Shown piece after piece: positions 19,382 to 28,062 of a stretch of DNA of 64,000 nucleotides. Source of the DNA: DASUCS01 sp041166745. GTDB lineage: Bacteria; Actinomycetota; Acidimicrobiia; Acidimicrobiales; JACDCH01. Within the stretch, counting starts at the first letter, position 1. Every line of letters begins with the position of its first letter. The stretch lies in assembly GCA_041166745.1 (NCBI GenBank), contig JBEEGH010000009.1, forward strand, positions 186,001 through 250,000, given 5' to 3'. Below the pieces are notes generated by a model, which saw only the letters and a program-made list of their open reading frames with translations, did no database searches and had not been told where the DNA came from. The position numbers and the translations under genes are program-made.

Positions 19382-19991
19382 CACGCCCGCGGGCGAGATC
19401 CGCCAGCGCTCCCACGAGATCCTGGAACGGACCGAATTCCAGCGGCACGAGAGCGTGCTGCAACGCATCCTCAACTGGATCGGCGATCGGTTCTCCGACA
19501 TCACGTTCGGGGTCGGCGGCGGCCCGGGCTTCCTCGGCAACCTCGTGTCCCTCGCTCTCCTCGCCGGCATCGTCCTCGTTGTCGTGCTCCTCGTGAGGGC
19601 CCTCCTCGGTCGCACCCGCCCGCCCAAGCGGAAGGACGACGACGAGCTCACGATCGAGCTCGAGGAAGGCCGAGGTGCGACGGACTGGCGCCGCGATGCC
19701 GAGCAGTTCGAGGCCGCGGGACAGTGGCGCGAGGCCATGCGCGCTCGGTACCGCGAGCTCGTGCGCACGCTGATCGACGAGGGCGTGCTCGATGATCTTC
19801 CGGGTCGCACGACCGGCGAGTATCGCAACGAGTTCGTGCATGCCCGGCGCGATGGCGCGGACTCGTTCGTCGAGCTGACCGAACTGTTCGAGGCGGTTTG
19901 GTACGGCGGCGTCGACACCGCCGCCGCGGACAATCAGCGCTTCCGGCAACTGGCCGACGCCTCCCGCCATCGTGAGCCGGTCGGCGTGTGA
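19371..19991 (+). CDS. DUF4129 membrane protein
   Basis: A 206-residue protein with one strong membrane helix (about residues 55-80, LVSLALLAGIVLVVVLLVRA). The soluble tail contains the DUF4129 pattern AGQWREAMRARYRELVRTLIDEGVLDDLPGRTTGEY. In actinobacteria such genes sit next to DUF4350, moxR and DUF58 genes, as here. The biochemical role is unknown. The GTG start overlaps the preceding gene, and the stop overlaps the next GTG by four bases. Confidence 0.75.
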   Translation: MWADTPAGEIRQRSHEILERTEFQRHESVLQRILNWIGDRFSDITFGVGGGPGFLGNLVSLALLAGIVLVVVLLVRALLGRTRPPKRKDDDELTIELEEGRGATDWRRDAEQFEAAGQWREAMRARYRELVRTLIDEGVLDDLPGRTTGEYRNEFVHARRDGADSFVELTELFEAVWYGGVDTAAADNQRFRQLADASRHREPVGV

Positions 19992-21103
19992 CGGCGTCCA
20001 CCACCACGAAGTCGTCACGGGTGCCGTTGTTCATCGGCGCCGGCCTGCTCGTCTCGCTCATCGTGGTGGGGCTCATCGCAGGCGACAGCGGATCGTCGAA
20101 GAGTGGGCCCGCGCTGTCCCCGTCATCGACATCAGGAGATGGCACGCGCGGCCTCGTACTGCTCTTGCGCGAGTTGGGGGCCGACCTACGCGTCGGCCAA
20201 CGGCTTCCGGACAATGACACCCGCGTGGCATTGCTGCTGAGCGACGGACTCAGCAGCCCCGACCGGCAACAGCTCGAAGCGTGGGTGTCGGCCGGCGGCA
20301 CGCTCGTCCTGGCAGATCCGGACTCGCCGATGGCGCCGGCGACGGCCGGGTTCTTCGGAACCGGCCGAGCGCGTCGAGGGACGTGTGACATCCCCGCCCT
20401 CGCCGACGTGAGCGAGCTGAGTGTGCCGCTCGGCATCCAGTTCCGTGCGCGGGGCGAGACGCAGTCGTGCTTCGGTGACGAGCGAAACGCCTTCATCGTG
20501 AGCGCGTCGCTCGGTCAGGGAACGATCGTGTCCATCGGTGGTCCCACCGTGTTCACGAACGACGTGCTCGACCAGGCCGACAACAGCGTCCTCGCGGCGC
20601 GGCTCCTCGTTCCTTCGGCCGGACCCTCGGTCGCCATTCTCGATCCGAACGCGCCGGGATCGGGCAGAACCACGCTCGGCGACTTGATCGCGGACCGCGT
20701 GTTCCAGTCGATCCTGCAACTCGGTGTTGCGTTCATGATCTACGCGTTCTGGCGGTCGCGTCGCGTCGGGCGTCCCGTCACGGAACCGCAGCCCGTCGCG
20801 ATCGCCGGCTCGCAATTCGTGCGTGCGGTCGGAGGACTGCAACAACGAAGTCACTCCACTGATCGCGCCGCCACGGCGCTGCGAATGGACACGCGTCGCG
20901 TCGTGAGCGAACGCTTCGGCGTTCCGCTCAACATGGACACCGCAACGCTCGCAGAGCTGGCCGCGTCGCGTACCGGACTCGATCGCACTCAAGTGGCCGC
21001 CGCGCTCAGCGACGCCCCCATTCTCGACGAGGGGTCGCTCGTGACCCTCGGCCAACAACTCGACACGATTCGTCAGGAGGTCCTCAGTGGACGACAGCGC
21101 TGA
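19988..21103 (+). CDS. DUF4350 membrane protein
   Basis: A 371-residue protein with an N-terminal membrane anchor (VPLFIGAGLLVSLIVVGLIAG). The extracytoplasmic part resembles DUF4350 (GTRGLVLLLRELGADLRV, LEAWVSAGGTLVLADPDSP). A second membrane helix lies near residue 245 (QSILQLGVAFMIYAFWRSRRVG), followed by a cytoplasmic tail. It is equivalent by position to mycobacterial Rv3691-type proteins. The start is GTG at 19988, overlapping DUF4129, and the end overlaps moxR by 17 bp. Confidence 0.75.
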   Translation: MTASTTTKSSRVPLFIGAGLLVSLIVVGLIAGDSGSSKSGPALSPSSTSGDGTRGLVLLLRELGADLRVGQRLPDNDTRVALLLSDGLSSPDRQQLEAWVSAGGTLVLADPDSPMAPATAGFFGTGRARRGTCDIPALADVSELSVPLGIQFRARGETQSCFGDERNAFIVSASLGQGTIVSIGGPTVFTNDVLDQADNSVLAARLLVPSAGPSVAILDPNAPGSGRTTLGDLIADRVFQSILQLGVAFMIYAFWRSRRVGRPVTEPQPVAIAGSQFVRAVGGLQQRSHSTDRAATALRMDTRRVVSERFGVPLNMDTATLAELAASRTGLDRTQVAAALSDAPILDEGSLVTLGQQLDTIRQEVLSGRQR

Positions 21104-22070
21104 ACCGGAAGCCGCCGACCCGGATGATGCCCGGGGTCCGATCCTCGCCTTGCGCGATGAGGTCGGCAAGGTCGTCGTCGGCCAGGAAGGCACGCTGTCG
21201 GGGCTCGTCGCCGCGCTGCTCGTGCGGGGCCACGTGCTGCTGGAGGGCGTGCCCGGCGTGGCCAAGACCCTCGTGGTCAAGGCATTGGCGGCGTCACTCG
21301 ATCTCGAGTTTCGCCGGGTGCAGTTCACGCCGGACCTCATGCCGTCGGACGTGATCGGTCAGACGATCTTCGACGCCCGCGGCGGTTCGTTCTCGTTCCG
21401 CGAGGGCCCGGTGTTCACGAACTTGCTCCTGGCCGACGAGATCAACCGCACACCGCCGAAGACGCAGGCCGCGCTGCTCGAGGCGATGGAGGAGCGGCAG
21501 GTGTCGATCGAGGGTGAGGCTCGACCGTTACCCGATCCGTTCATCGTCGTGGCTACCCAGAACCCGGTCGAGTACGAGGGCACGTACCCACTCCCCGAGG
21601 CCCAGCTCGACCGATTCCTCTTCAAGCTGCAGGTCGGTTACCCGACGTTCGAGCAGGAGCAGGAGGTGCTGGCGCGGCACGACAGTGGCCTCGACCCGCA
21701 CGACCTCGCCGCGACCGGCATCCGAGCCGTTGCCAGCGCCGCTGATCTCACCGCCGCCCGCGCCCAGGTCGATGCGCTGCGCGTCGAGCCGCCGGTGATG
21801 GCGTACATCGTGCAGCTGTGCCGAGCGACGCGCGACGCGCCGTCGCTCACGCTCGGCGTGTCGCCGCGCGGCGCGACCGCACTGCTGCACGCCGCGAAGG
21901 CCTGGGCGTGGCTGGCCGGACGTCCGTACGTGACGCCCGACGAGGTGAAAGCGGTCACGAAGCCGACGTTGCGGCATCGCATCGGATTGCGTCCCGAAGC
22001 CGAGCTCGAGGGCACGACGGCCGACGTGGTGCTCGACGGCATCCTCACGGCGGTTCCCGCTCCGCGCTGA
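21087..22070 (+). CDS. MoxR-family AAA+ ATPase
   Basis: A 327-residue ATPase. Walker A is GVPGVAKT with K60, Walker B is LLADEINR with D117-E118, and sensor 1 is VVATQNP. The MoxR insert YEGTYPLPEAQLDRFLFK is present, and the C-terminal lid contains GVSPRGATALLHAAKAWA. MoxR proteins act as chaperone-like ATPases, usually with a VWA or DUF58 partner, which is the next gene here (ATG shares a base with the moxR stop). The GTG start at 21087 lies inside the preceding gene. Confidence 0.92.
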   Translation: MDDSAEPEAADPDDARGPILALRDEVGKVVVGQEGTLSGLVAALLVRGHVLLEGVPGVAKTLVVKALAASLDLEFRRVQFTPDLMPSDVIGQTIFDARGGSFSFREGPVFTNLLLADEINRTPPKTQAALLEAMEERQVSIEGEARPLPDPFIVVATQNPVEYEGTYPLPEAQLDRFLFKLQVGYPTFEQEQEVLARHDSGLDPHDLAATGIRAVASAADLTAARAQVDALRVEPPVMAYIVQLCRATRDAPSLTLGVSPRGATALLHAAKAWAWLAGRPYVTPDEVKAVTKPTLRHRIGLRPEAELEGTTADVVLDGILTAVPAPR

Positions 22071-23380
22071 TGCCGGTTCCCACCCGACGGCTCGCGCTCG
22101 TTGCGCTCGCGCTCGCGGGCGTGCGGCTGTTGCTGCCCGACGTGCCGATCGCGCAGGGCCTGCTCGTGCTGGATGCGCTGTTGCTGATCGTTGCGCTGGC
22201 CGACTGGCTGCTGGCGCCCGCACCGGGTCGCATCGCTGTGGAGCGATCGCTTCCCACGGTGTTGACGATCGACCAGCTCGGCGAGGTGAGCTGGCGCGTG
22301 ACCAATCCCACGAAGCGCCGCTTGCACGTGGCCGTTGCCGACGAGTTGGCCCCCTCGCTGCACGCTTCGACCCGCCGGGCGAGCATGACCGTGCCTGCGT
22401 CGGGCGTCGCCACCGTGCGCACGCCGATCCGGCCCACTCGTCGTGGGCGGTTCACACCGCGAGAGGTAGTCGTCCGAGTCGAAGGACCGCTCGGCCTCGC
22501 CGCCCGCCAACGCCGCCGCCTGTTGCCGGCGACGCTGCGTGTGCACCCACCGTTCCGATCAAAGGACGAAGCCGAGTTGCGCATCAACCGGGCGCGCGTG
22601 CTCGAGGTGGGCTTGCGGTCCGCGCAAGGACGGGGAGGCGGAACCGAGTTCGAGTCGTTGCGGGAGTACTCCGCCGACGACGAGTTCCGGCGGGTCGATT
22701 GGTCGGCCACGGCACGCGCGGGCAAGCCGATCGTTCGCACGTATCGAGCCGAGCGGAACCAAACCGTGATCGTGCTGCTCGACAACGGCCGCATCATGGC
22801 CGGACGGGTGGAGGACGTGCCACGCGTCGAGCATGCGATGGACGCAACGATGATGCTCGCAACGGTCGCCACTCGTCTCGGCGACAAGTGCGGCCTGATG
22901 GTGTTCGACGCCAAGGTGCGCACGGTGCTCGCGCCGTCGAAGTCGCGCGCGCAAGTTGGCCGCGTGACCGAATCGCTCTTCGATCTCGAACCGCAACTCG
23001 TCGAGACGGACTACCGCGGTGCTTTTGCCGAGGCGGTGGTGCGCTTCCGGCGTCGAGCGATGCTCGTGTTGCTCACCGAGCTGAACGAGCAGGCGGCGGA
23101 GGAATACCTCGTGCCCGCGCTGCCGCTCATCGCTCGGAGCCACCTGATCGTGGTGGGGGCCGTGCGCGATCCAGAGGTCGAGCGGTGGGCCGCCGCCCCG
23201 ACGACCGATCCCGAGAGCGCGTATCGGCGGGCGGCGGCAATTGGTGCGCTCGCCGAACGCGCTCGGCTCTCCGCCCGGATGCGCAGTCTGGGCGTCACTG
23301 TGGTCGACGCCGCCCCGGGGAAGCTGTCGGGTGATCTCGCCGACACCTACCTCAGGTTGAAGGCAACAGGTCGGCTGTAG
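22070..23380 (+). CDS. DUF58 domain-containing membrane protein
   Basis: A 436-residue protein with two N-terminal membrane helices (about residues 8-48), a beta-rich region and the DUF58 core GTEFESLREYSADDEFRRVDW followed by a VWA-like fold (QTVIVLLDNGRIM). It is the usual partner of MoxR. Start and moxR stop overlap as TGATG. Its last 29 bp overlap the convergent SpoIIM gene. Confidence 0.85.
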   Translation: MPVPTRRLALVALALAGVRLLLPDVPIAQGLLVLDALLLIVALADWLLAPAPGRIAVERSLPTVLTIDQLGEVSWRVTNPTKRRLHVAVADELAPSLHASTRRASMTVPASGVATVRTPIRPTRRGRFTPREVVVRVEGPLGLAARQRRRLLPATLRVHPPFRSKDEAELRINRARVLEVGLRSAQGRGGGTEFESLREYSADDEFRRVDWSATARAGKPIVRTYRAERNQTVIVLLDNGRIMAGRVEDVPRVEHAMDATMMLATVATRLGDKCGLMVFDAKVRTVLAPSKSRAQVGRVTESLFDLEPQLVETDYRGAFAEAVVRFRRRAMLVLLTELNEQAAEEYLVPALPLIARSHLIVVGAVRDPEVERWAAAPTTDPESAYRRAAAIGALAERARLSARMRSLGVTVVDAAPGKLSGDLADTYLRLKATGRL

Positions 23381-24371
23381 GCCGCGGTTCCTCGCCGAAC
23401 CGGCCGGTGAGCCCGCGCTCGACCGCTATCCGGCCTCGCGTGACGATCCAGAAGATGAACGAGACCTCGACGAGCACGCCGATACCGACACGAACGGGCA
23501 CCGGTAAGCCGCTCGGGGTCACGAAGCCTTCGATGAGTCCAGCGACGATGAAGCACAACATCAGACCGAGCACGATCACGACGGCTCGCCGTCCTTCTTC
23601 CGCCAAGGCTTCGCCCCGCGGTCGATCGCCGGGCGCGATGACCGTCCACCCGAGACGGAGACCGGCTGCACCCGCGATCGTGATGGCGGTCAGCTCGAGC
23701 AAGCCGTGAGGCAGGATCAATCCGAAGAACTTTCCCGCCTGGTGCGCGTGGATGAACAACCCGCCGGCGATGCCGATGTTCACGCCGTTCTGGAACAGGA
23801 TGAACGCGGTGCCGATGCAGAGGAAGACGCCGAAGGAGAAGGCGAGGAACGAGACCTGGATGTTGTTGATCAAGACCCTCGTCGAGAACTCCGCCGCGGG
23901 CGCTGAGGAGTAGTAGTCCTCGAACCGCGTTTGTAGCAGTGCCTCCTGCTCCTCCTTGGGGACGGCCACGTTGAGCGCTTCGTCCGACGAGATCATCCAC
24001 GTGCCCATCGCCAAGGCGGGCACGAACATCAACGCGGCGGCGGCGGCGATGAAACGGCGATTGACGTACACCGCCGCCGGAAACGTGTCGGTGAAGAAGC
24101 GGCCGAGCGAACGGATCGACACCGGCTGGCTGCCGTAGATCGCGGCGTTGGCGGCGGCGACGAGGATGGTCAACCGCGACGTGAGGCCCGGATCTTCGTA
24201 GTAAGAGCGGGCGTGCGACAACTGCGCCGCGGTTCGCTGATACAGCGCGACGAGCTCGTCGACCTCGGCTGGAGCCAGCGCTCGCTGGCCCGACCGGCGA
24301 GTCCGCGACGTCAGCTCCTCGAGACGGCGCCACGCGCCGGCATTGCGCACGACGAAACGGTCGAGATCCAT
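23352..24371 (-). CDS. Stage II sporulation protein M-like membrane protein
   Basis: A 339-residue SpoIIM-family protein. The soluble N-terminal part (MDLDRFVVRNAGAWRRLEELT; YQRTAAQLSHARSYY) is followed by about six membrane helices. Motifs include NNIQVSFLAFSFG and LPHGLLELTAITIAGAAGLRLG, the signature of the family. In non-sporulating actinobacteria this gene always travels with RDD, DUF58 and moxR genes, as here, and is not about sporulation. It is divergent from the RDD gene. Confidence 0.85.
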   Translation of the reverse strand: MDLDRFVVRNAGAWRRLEELTSRTRRSGQRALAPAEVDELVALYQRTAAQLSHARSYYEDPGLTSRLTILVAAANAAIYGSQPVSIRSLGRFFTDTFPAAVYVNRRFIAAAAALMFVPALAMGTWMISSDEALNVAVPKEEQEALLQTRFEDYYSSAPAAEFSTRVLINNIQVSFLAFSFGVFLCIGTAFILFQNGVNIGIAGGLFIHAHQAGKFFGLILPHGLLELTAITIAGAAGLRLGWTVIAPGDRPRGEALAEEGRRAVVIVLGLMLCFIVAGLIEGFVTPSGLPVPVRVGIGVLVEVSFIFWIVTRGRIAVERGLTGRFGEEPRPTADLLPST

Positions 24372-24481
24372 GCTGTTGGTTCACTCCGGCCTGCGGCCTC
24401 CGCTCACTGTCGCTTGTGCCCTGGCGGGCACGACGGCGACGACCGTGAGACTCGGTCGCGAACTCTCAGTGGTTACCGTAC

Positions 24482-25312
24482 GTGCTCGTGGATGGGACAG
24501 CGGTGCGGGGTGTCGTCACTCCGGACGCAGTCGTGCTCGAGTTCGAGATCGCCGGTGTCGCGTCGCGCTCCCTTGCCCAGATCGTCGACCTCGGCGTTCG
24601 ATTCGGTCTCCTCTACGCGTTGGCGATCGTCGCCGCCGCTTTCGGCACCGCTTCGAACTCGACGCCCGCGATCGTGCTGCTGTTCGTCGGGCTGTTCCTC
24701 ATCGTCTTCGGCTACCCGGCAATCCTGGAAGCCCGCTGGAACGGCCAAACCGTCGGCAAGCGTGTGTTGGGTCTGCGCGTGGTCACCGTCGAGGGCGCAC
24801 CGGTTCGATTTCGCCACGCGTCGATCAGGTCGTTGCTGCAGGTCGTCGACTTCTTCCTGCCGCCGGTCGGCGTCTCGGCTACGTGTGTCGCGTTGCTCAA
24901 TCGCCGGAACCAGCGCTTGGGCGATGTCTTCGCTGGCACCATCGTGCTGCGCGAGCGCACGGGCGCCGCGTTTCCCGTGCCGGTGTCCTTTCCCCCGATG
25001 CACGGTTTCGAGTTGTACGCCCGCAGCCTCGACGTCGGGGGCGTCTCCCCGGAGCAGTACGCCGTCGTCCGCTCATTCCTGCTTCGAGTCGCCATCTTGA
25101 CCCCGGCGGCGCGCTCGCACCTCGGTATCCGGTTGGCCAACGTCGTGGCGCTGTCCATGCACCACACCCCGCCGGCGCAGGTGACCCCCGAGACGTTCCT
25201 CGTGTCGGTCGCCGCCGCGTACCAGTTGCGCCAGGGCGGCCCACCGGTGCCGCTGCCGCCGTGGGTGCCCCAATGGGGAATGGCCCCCGCACCCGCAAGA
25301 ATGGCGCCATGA
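24482..25312 (+). CDS. RDD-family membrane protein
   Basis: A 276-residue protein with the RDD domain (about residues 20-165). Motifs include SRSLAQIVDLGVRFGLL, in which the usual RDD is replaced by AQIVD, and EARWNGQTVGKRVLGLRVV, which is typical. RNQRLGDVFAGTIVL closes the domain. It completes the SpoIIM/DUF58/MoxR set. The GTG at 24482 is used; another GTG six bases later is possible. The 110-bp divergent gap to spoIIM contains the hairpin GTGCCC-TGGC-GGGCAC (24416-24431) in a GC-rich low-complexity stretch. Confidence 0.8.
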   Translation: MLVDGTAVRGVVTPDAVVLEFEIAGVASRSLAQIVDLGVRFGLLYALAIVAAAFGTASNSTPAIVLLFVGLFLIVFGYPAILEARWNGQTVGKRVLGLRVVTVEGAPVRFRHASIRSLLQVVDFFLPPVGVSATCVALLNRRNQRLGDVFAGTIVLRERTGAAFPVPVSFPPMHGFELYARSLDVGGVSPEQYAVVRSFLLRVAILTPAARSHLGIRLANVVALSMHHTPPAQVTPETFLVSVAAAYQLRQGGPPVPLPPWVPQWGMAPAPARMAP

Positions 25313-25375
25313 GCGAGGTACGAGCGCATGGCGCCGCAGACAGGCGAGCGCTAGCGAGGTGGCTGCGCTGGGGTC

Positions 25376-25392
25376 TGGGGGCGCAGCCCCCA
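25376..25392 (+). promoter_or_regulatory. Stem-loop immediately before the cysteine desulfurase ribosome-binding site
   Basis: TGGGGGC-GCA-GCCCCCA is a perfect 7-bp stem with a 3-nt loop. The next bases (25394-25398) are GGAGG, the ribosome-binding site, 5 nt before the GTG at 25404. With no T-run it is unlikely to be an efficient terminator. It could occlude or expose the ribosome-binding site, or be one copy of a common GC-rich extragenic hairpin. Confidence 0.5.
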
Positions 25393-25403
25393 CGGAGGCG
25401 CGG

Positions 25404-26522
25404 GTGACCTACCTCGACCACGCGGCCAGCACGCCCGTACGGGCCGAGGCCGTCGCGGCGATGCTGCCCTTCCTGACCGAGCGGTACGGCAACCCCTCGG
25501 GAGCGCACGCGATGGCGCGCGATGCGCGCAATGCGCTCGACGACGCGCGCGTGTCGCTGGCCGACGCGCTCGGTTGCCGTCCAGGCGAGATCGTCTTCAC
25601 CAGCGGTGGCACCGAAGCCGACAACGCGGCCGTCTTCTCGTTCGCCGATCGCGGGCCGGTGGTGTGCTCGGCCATCGAGCATCACGCGGTGCTCGATCCC
25701 GTCCACCACATCGGTGGGCGGATCGTCGGTGTCCTGCCGTCGGGCATCGTCGACCTCGATGCGCTGGCGGTCGCGCTCGACGACTCGGTCGCGCTCGTGT
25801 CGGTGATGCTCGCCAACAACGAGATCGGAACGGTGCAGCCGCTGGCGGAGATCGCCGAAGTTGTGCGGGCCCACGCACCCCAGGCCGTCCTGCACACGGA
25901 CGCGGTGCAAGCCTTCCCGTGGCTCGACGTCGCGGCCTTGGCCGAGCCGGCCGATCTGGTGTCGATCAGCGCGCACAAGTTCGGCGGACCGAAGGGCGTC
26001 GGTGTACTGGTGGTGCGCGATGGGGTTGCGTTCACCGCCAGGCAGGTCGGTGGGGGACAGGAGCGCGAGCACCGGAGCGGCACCCAGAACGTGAGCGGCA
26101 TCGTCGCCATGGCCGAAGCCGCTCGGCTCACCGTCGAAGAGCGCAAGGCGGTGATCGATCGGGTCGTGCCGATGCGCGATCGGCTCGCCGACGGCCTGCT
26201 CTCGTCGGTTCCGGGCACCGTCGAGAGCGGCGATCGTTCCCGGAAGGTCGCCGGCAATTGCCACGTCTGCTTCGAGGGGATCGAGAGCGAGGCGTTGCTG
26301 TTCATCCTCGAGCAGCACGGCGTGATGGCATCGGCCGCGGCGTCGTGCGCCAGCGGAGCGCAAGACCCTTCACACGTGCTCGCCGCGCTCGGCGTCGCTC
26401 GAGACCTGGCCCAGGGATCGTTGCGGTTGTCGCTGGGCGTGACCACATCGGAGGCCGACATCGATCTCGCGCTCGCGGTGATTCCACCGGCTGTCGCGCG
26501 GTTGCGGGAGCGCGGGTCGTGA
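25404..26522 (+). CDS. Cysteine desulfurase (NifS/IscS type)
   Basis: A 372-residue PLP enzyme that takes sulfur from cysteine as a protein persulfide. It begins with the family motif TYLDHAAST. The PLP lysine is K192 in SAHKFGGPKG, and the persulfide cysteine is C315 in ASCASGAQDP. TDAVQAFPWLDV supplies the PLP-contact aspartate. GTG at 25404 with GGAGG 5 nt upstream is a much better start than the ATG at 25359, whose codons run through the hairpin. The stop overlaps the mnmA start by three bases, so this enzyme probably provides sulfur for tRNA thiolation. Confidence 0.93.
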   Translation: MTYLDHAASTPVRAEAVAAMLPFLTERYGNPSGAHAMARDARNALDDARVSLADALGCRPGEIVFTSGGTEADNAAVFSFADRGPVVCSAIEHHAVLDPVHHIGGRIVGVLPSGIVDLDALAVALDDSVALVSVMLANNEIGTVQPLAEIAEVVRAHAPQAVLHTDAVQAFPWLDVAALAEPADLVSISAHKFGGPKGVGVLVVRDGVAFTARQVGGGQEREHRSGTQNVSGIVAMAEAARLTVEERKAVIDRVVPMRDRLADGLLSSVPGTVESGDRSRKVAGNCHVCFEGIESEALLFILEQHGVMASAAASCASGAQDPSHVLAALGVARDLAQGSLRLSLGVTTSEADIDLALAVIPPAVARLRERGS

Positions 26523-27562
26523 ACGTCCTCGTCGCGATGTCCGGTGGTGTGGATTCGTCGGTCGCCGCCGCGCTCCTGATCGAGGGTGGTCACGCCGTGA
26601 CGGGGGTGACCATGAAGTTGTGGGGCGGCGAGTCCGACACCGGATGCTGCTCGGTGAGCGACGTCGACGACGCCCGGCGAGTGGCCCGCGTGCTCGACAT
26701 CGACCACCACGTCTTCAACTTCGGTGATCGCTTCGATGCGGACGTCGTGGCGCCCTATGTCGCAGCGCACGCCGCCGGTCAGACGCCGAACCCGTGCATC
26801 GAGTGCAATCGCCATCTCAAGTTCGACAAACTGCTGGTGCGCGCCCGTGCGCTCGGGTTCGACGCGGTCGCCACCGGTCACCACGCTCGCATCGTGGAGT
26901 GCGGCGACGGCACCCGCCGGATCGCACGGGGTGCCGATCGAGCGAAGGACCAGAGCTACGTGCTGTACATGCTCGGGCAGGAGCAGCTGCGCGACACGTT
27001 GCTTCCCGTAGGCGACATCACGAAGGCGGCGGTTCGTGCGCTCGCCGCGGAGCTCGGCTTGCCCACCGCCGTCAAGCCCGACAGCCAGGACGTCTGTTTC
27101 ATCACATCGTCGAACGGTCGCGCCGGGTTCCTCCAGGCGCGAGTGCCGTTCACACCAGGCCGTGTCGTCGACCGCGCCACGGGTGCGGAGGTCGGCCGTG
27201 TCGACGCGGTCGAGCTCATCACCATCGGCCAGCGCAAGGGCGTCGGTCTCGCCGGAGGCGATGGCGTGCCGCGCTACGTCACCGACGTCGACGTGCGCAC
27301 CGCCACGATCACCGTCGGCTCAGAGCGCGACCTGCTCGACGACTACGTCGTGCTGCGGGATGTCGTCTGGGCCGACGTTCCCCGCGACGGACCCGTAGAC
27401 GCGCAATGCAGCGCCCACGGTGTGGTCGACCGAGGCACGTTCGACACCAGCACGAGCACGCTGACGTGGGACGCGCCCCGCCGCCGGGTCGCGCCCGGGC
27501 AGGCCGTCGTGCTCTACGAAGGCGACGAGGTCATCGGCGGGGGCCTGGCCGCGACTCGATGA
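26519..27562 (+). CDS. mnmA: tRNA-specific 2-thiouridylase MnmA
   Basis: A 347-residue enzyme that makes 2-thiouridine at wobble position 34 of tRNA using ATP and a persulfide relay. It has the PP-loop AMSGGVDSSVAA, the catalytic cysteines C93 (TPNPCIECN) and C193 (DSQDVCFI), and the KDQSYVLYML and TIGQRKGVGL signatures. The GTG start overlaps the cysteine desulfurase stop and the stop overlaps the next ATG, so the three genes are a tight operon. Confidence 0.95.
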   Translation: MNVLVAMSGGVDSSVAAALLIEGGHAVTGVTMKLWGGESDTGCCSVSDVDDARRVARVLDIDHHVFNFGDRFDADVVAPYVAAHAAGQTPNPCIECNRHLKFDKLLVRARALGFDAVATGHHARIVECGDGTRRIARGADRAKDQSYVLYMLGQEQLRDTLLPVGDITKAAVRALAAELGLPTAVKPDSQDVCFITSSNGRAGFLQARVPFTPGRVVDRATGAEVGRVDAVELITIGQRKGVGLAGGDGVPRYVTDVDVRTATITVGSERDLLDDYVVLRDVVWADVPRDGPVDAQCSAHGVVDRGTFDTSTSTLTWDAPRRRVAPGQAVVLYEGDEVIGGGLAATR

Positions 27563-28062
27563 GGGAGCACAGCTACTCGTTCGAGGTGGACGCCACGCCC
27601 GAGGAGGTGTGGCGGGCACTGCACCCACGGCCGCGCCCGAGCAAGGCCGGTGAGCATCGCGTGATCGAGCACGGCGACGTGCGCATCGAGATCATCAACG
27701 AGGGCGATGAGAACGGCGAGGGCCTCGTCCGTACGTGCACGTTTCCCGTCCCGAAGTTCCTGTTGTCCGGCGGCGTCGGTCGTTCGTGGGAGTGCGTCAC
27801 GGAAGTGCGACCCAACGAGTTCTCGCGCTACGAGGCGGTGGGCAAGCCGCTGTGGTCGAAGGCATCGGGGTGGCATCGTCTCGAAGACCTCGGTGACGGT
27901 CGGACGCGGGTCGAGTTCGGCGAGTCGTACCACGCGTTCAACCCCGTGCTCCGGGTGCTGTTCGAGGGCTACGTCCACCGGTTCATCTCGAAGGACAACG
28001 ACCGGCTCGTGAAGCGCGCCGTCGAAGAAGGCGTCGCGAGGCGGCGCGCGAGAACGCGCTAG
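27559..28062 (+). CDS. SRPBCC-family protein
   Basis: A 167-residue protein starting MREHSYSFEVDATPEEVWRALHP, a helix-grip SRPBCC start. The body has WECVTEVRPNEFSRYEAVGKPLW and the C-terminal helix FEGYVHRFISKDNDRLVKRAVEEG. It overlaps mnmA by four bases and presumably shares its transcript, though no functional link to tRNA thiolation is known. The ligand is unknown. Its 3' end overlaps the convergent membrane-protein gene by four bases. Confidence 0.78.
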   Translation: MREHSYSFEVDATPEEVWRALHPRPRPSKAGEHRVIEHGDVRIEIINEGDENGEGLVRTCTFPVPKFLLSGGVGRSWECVTEVRPNEFSRYEAVGKPLWSKASGWHRLEDLGDGRTRVEFGESYHAFNPVLRVLFEGYVHRFISKDNDRLVKRAVEEGVARRRARTR

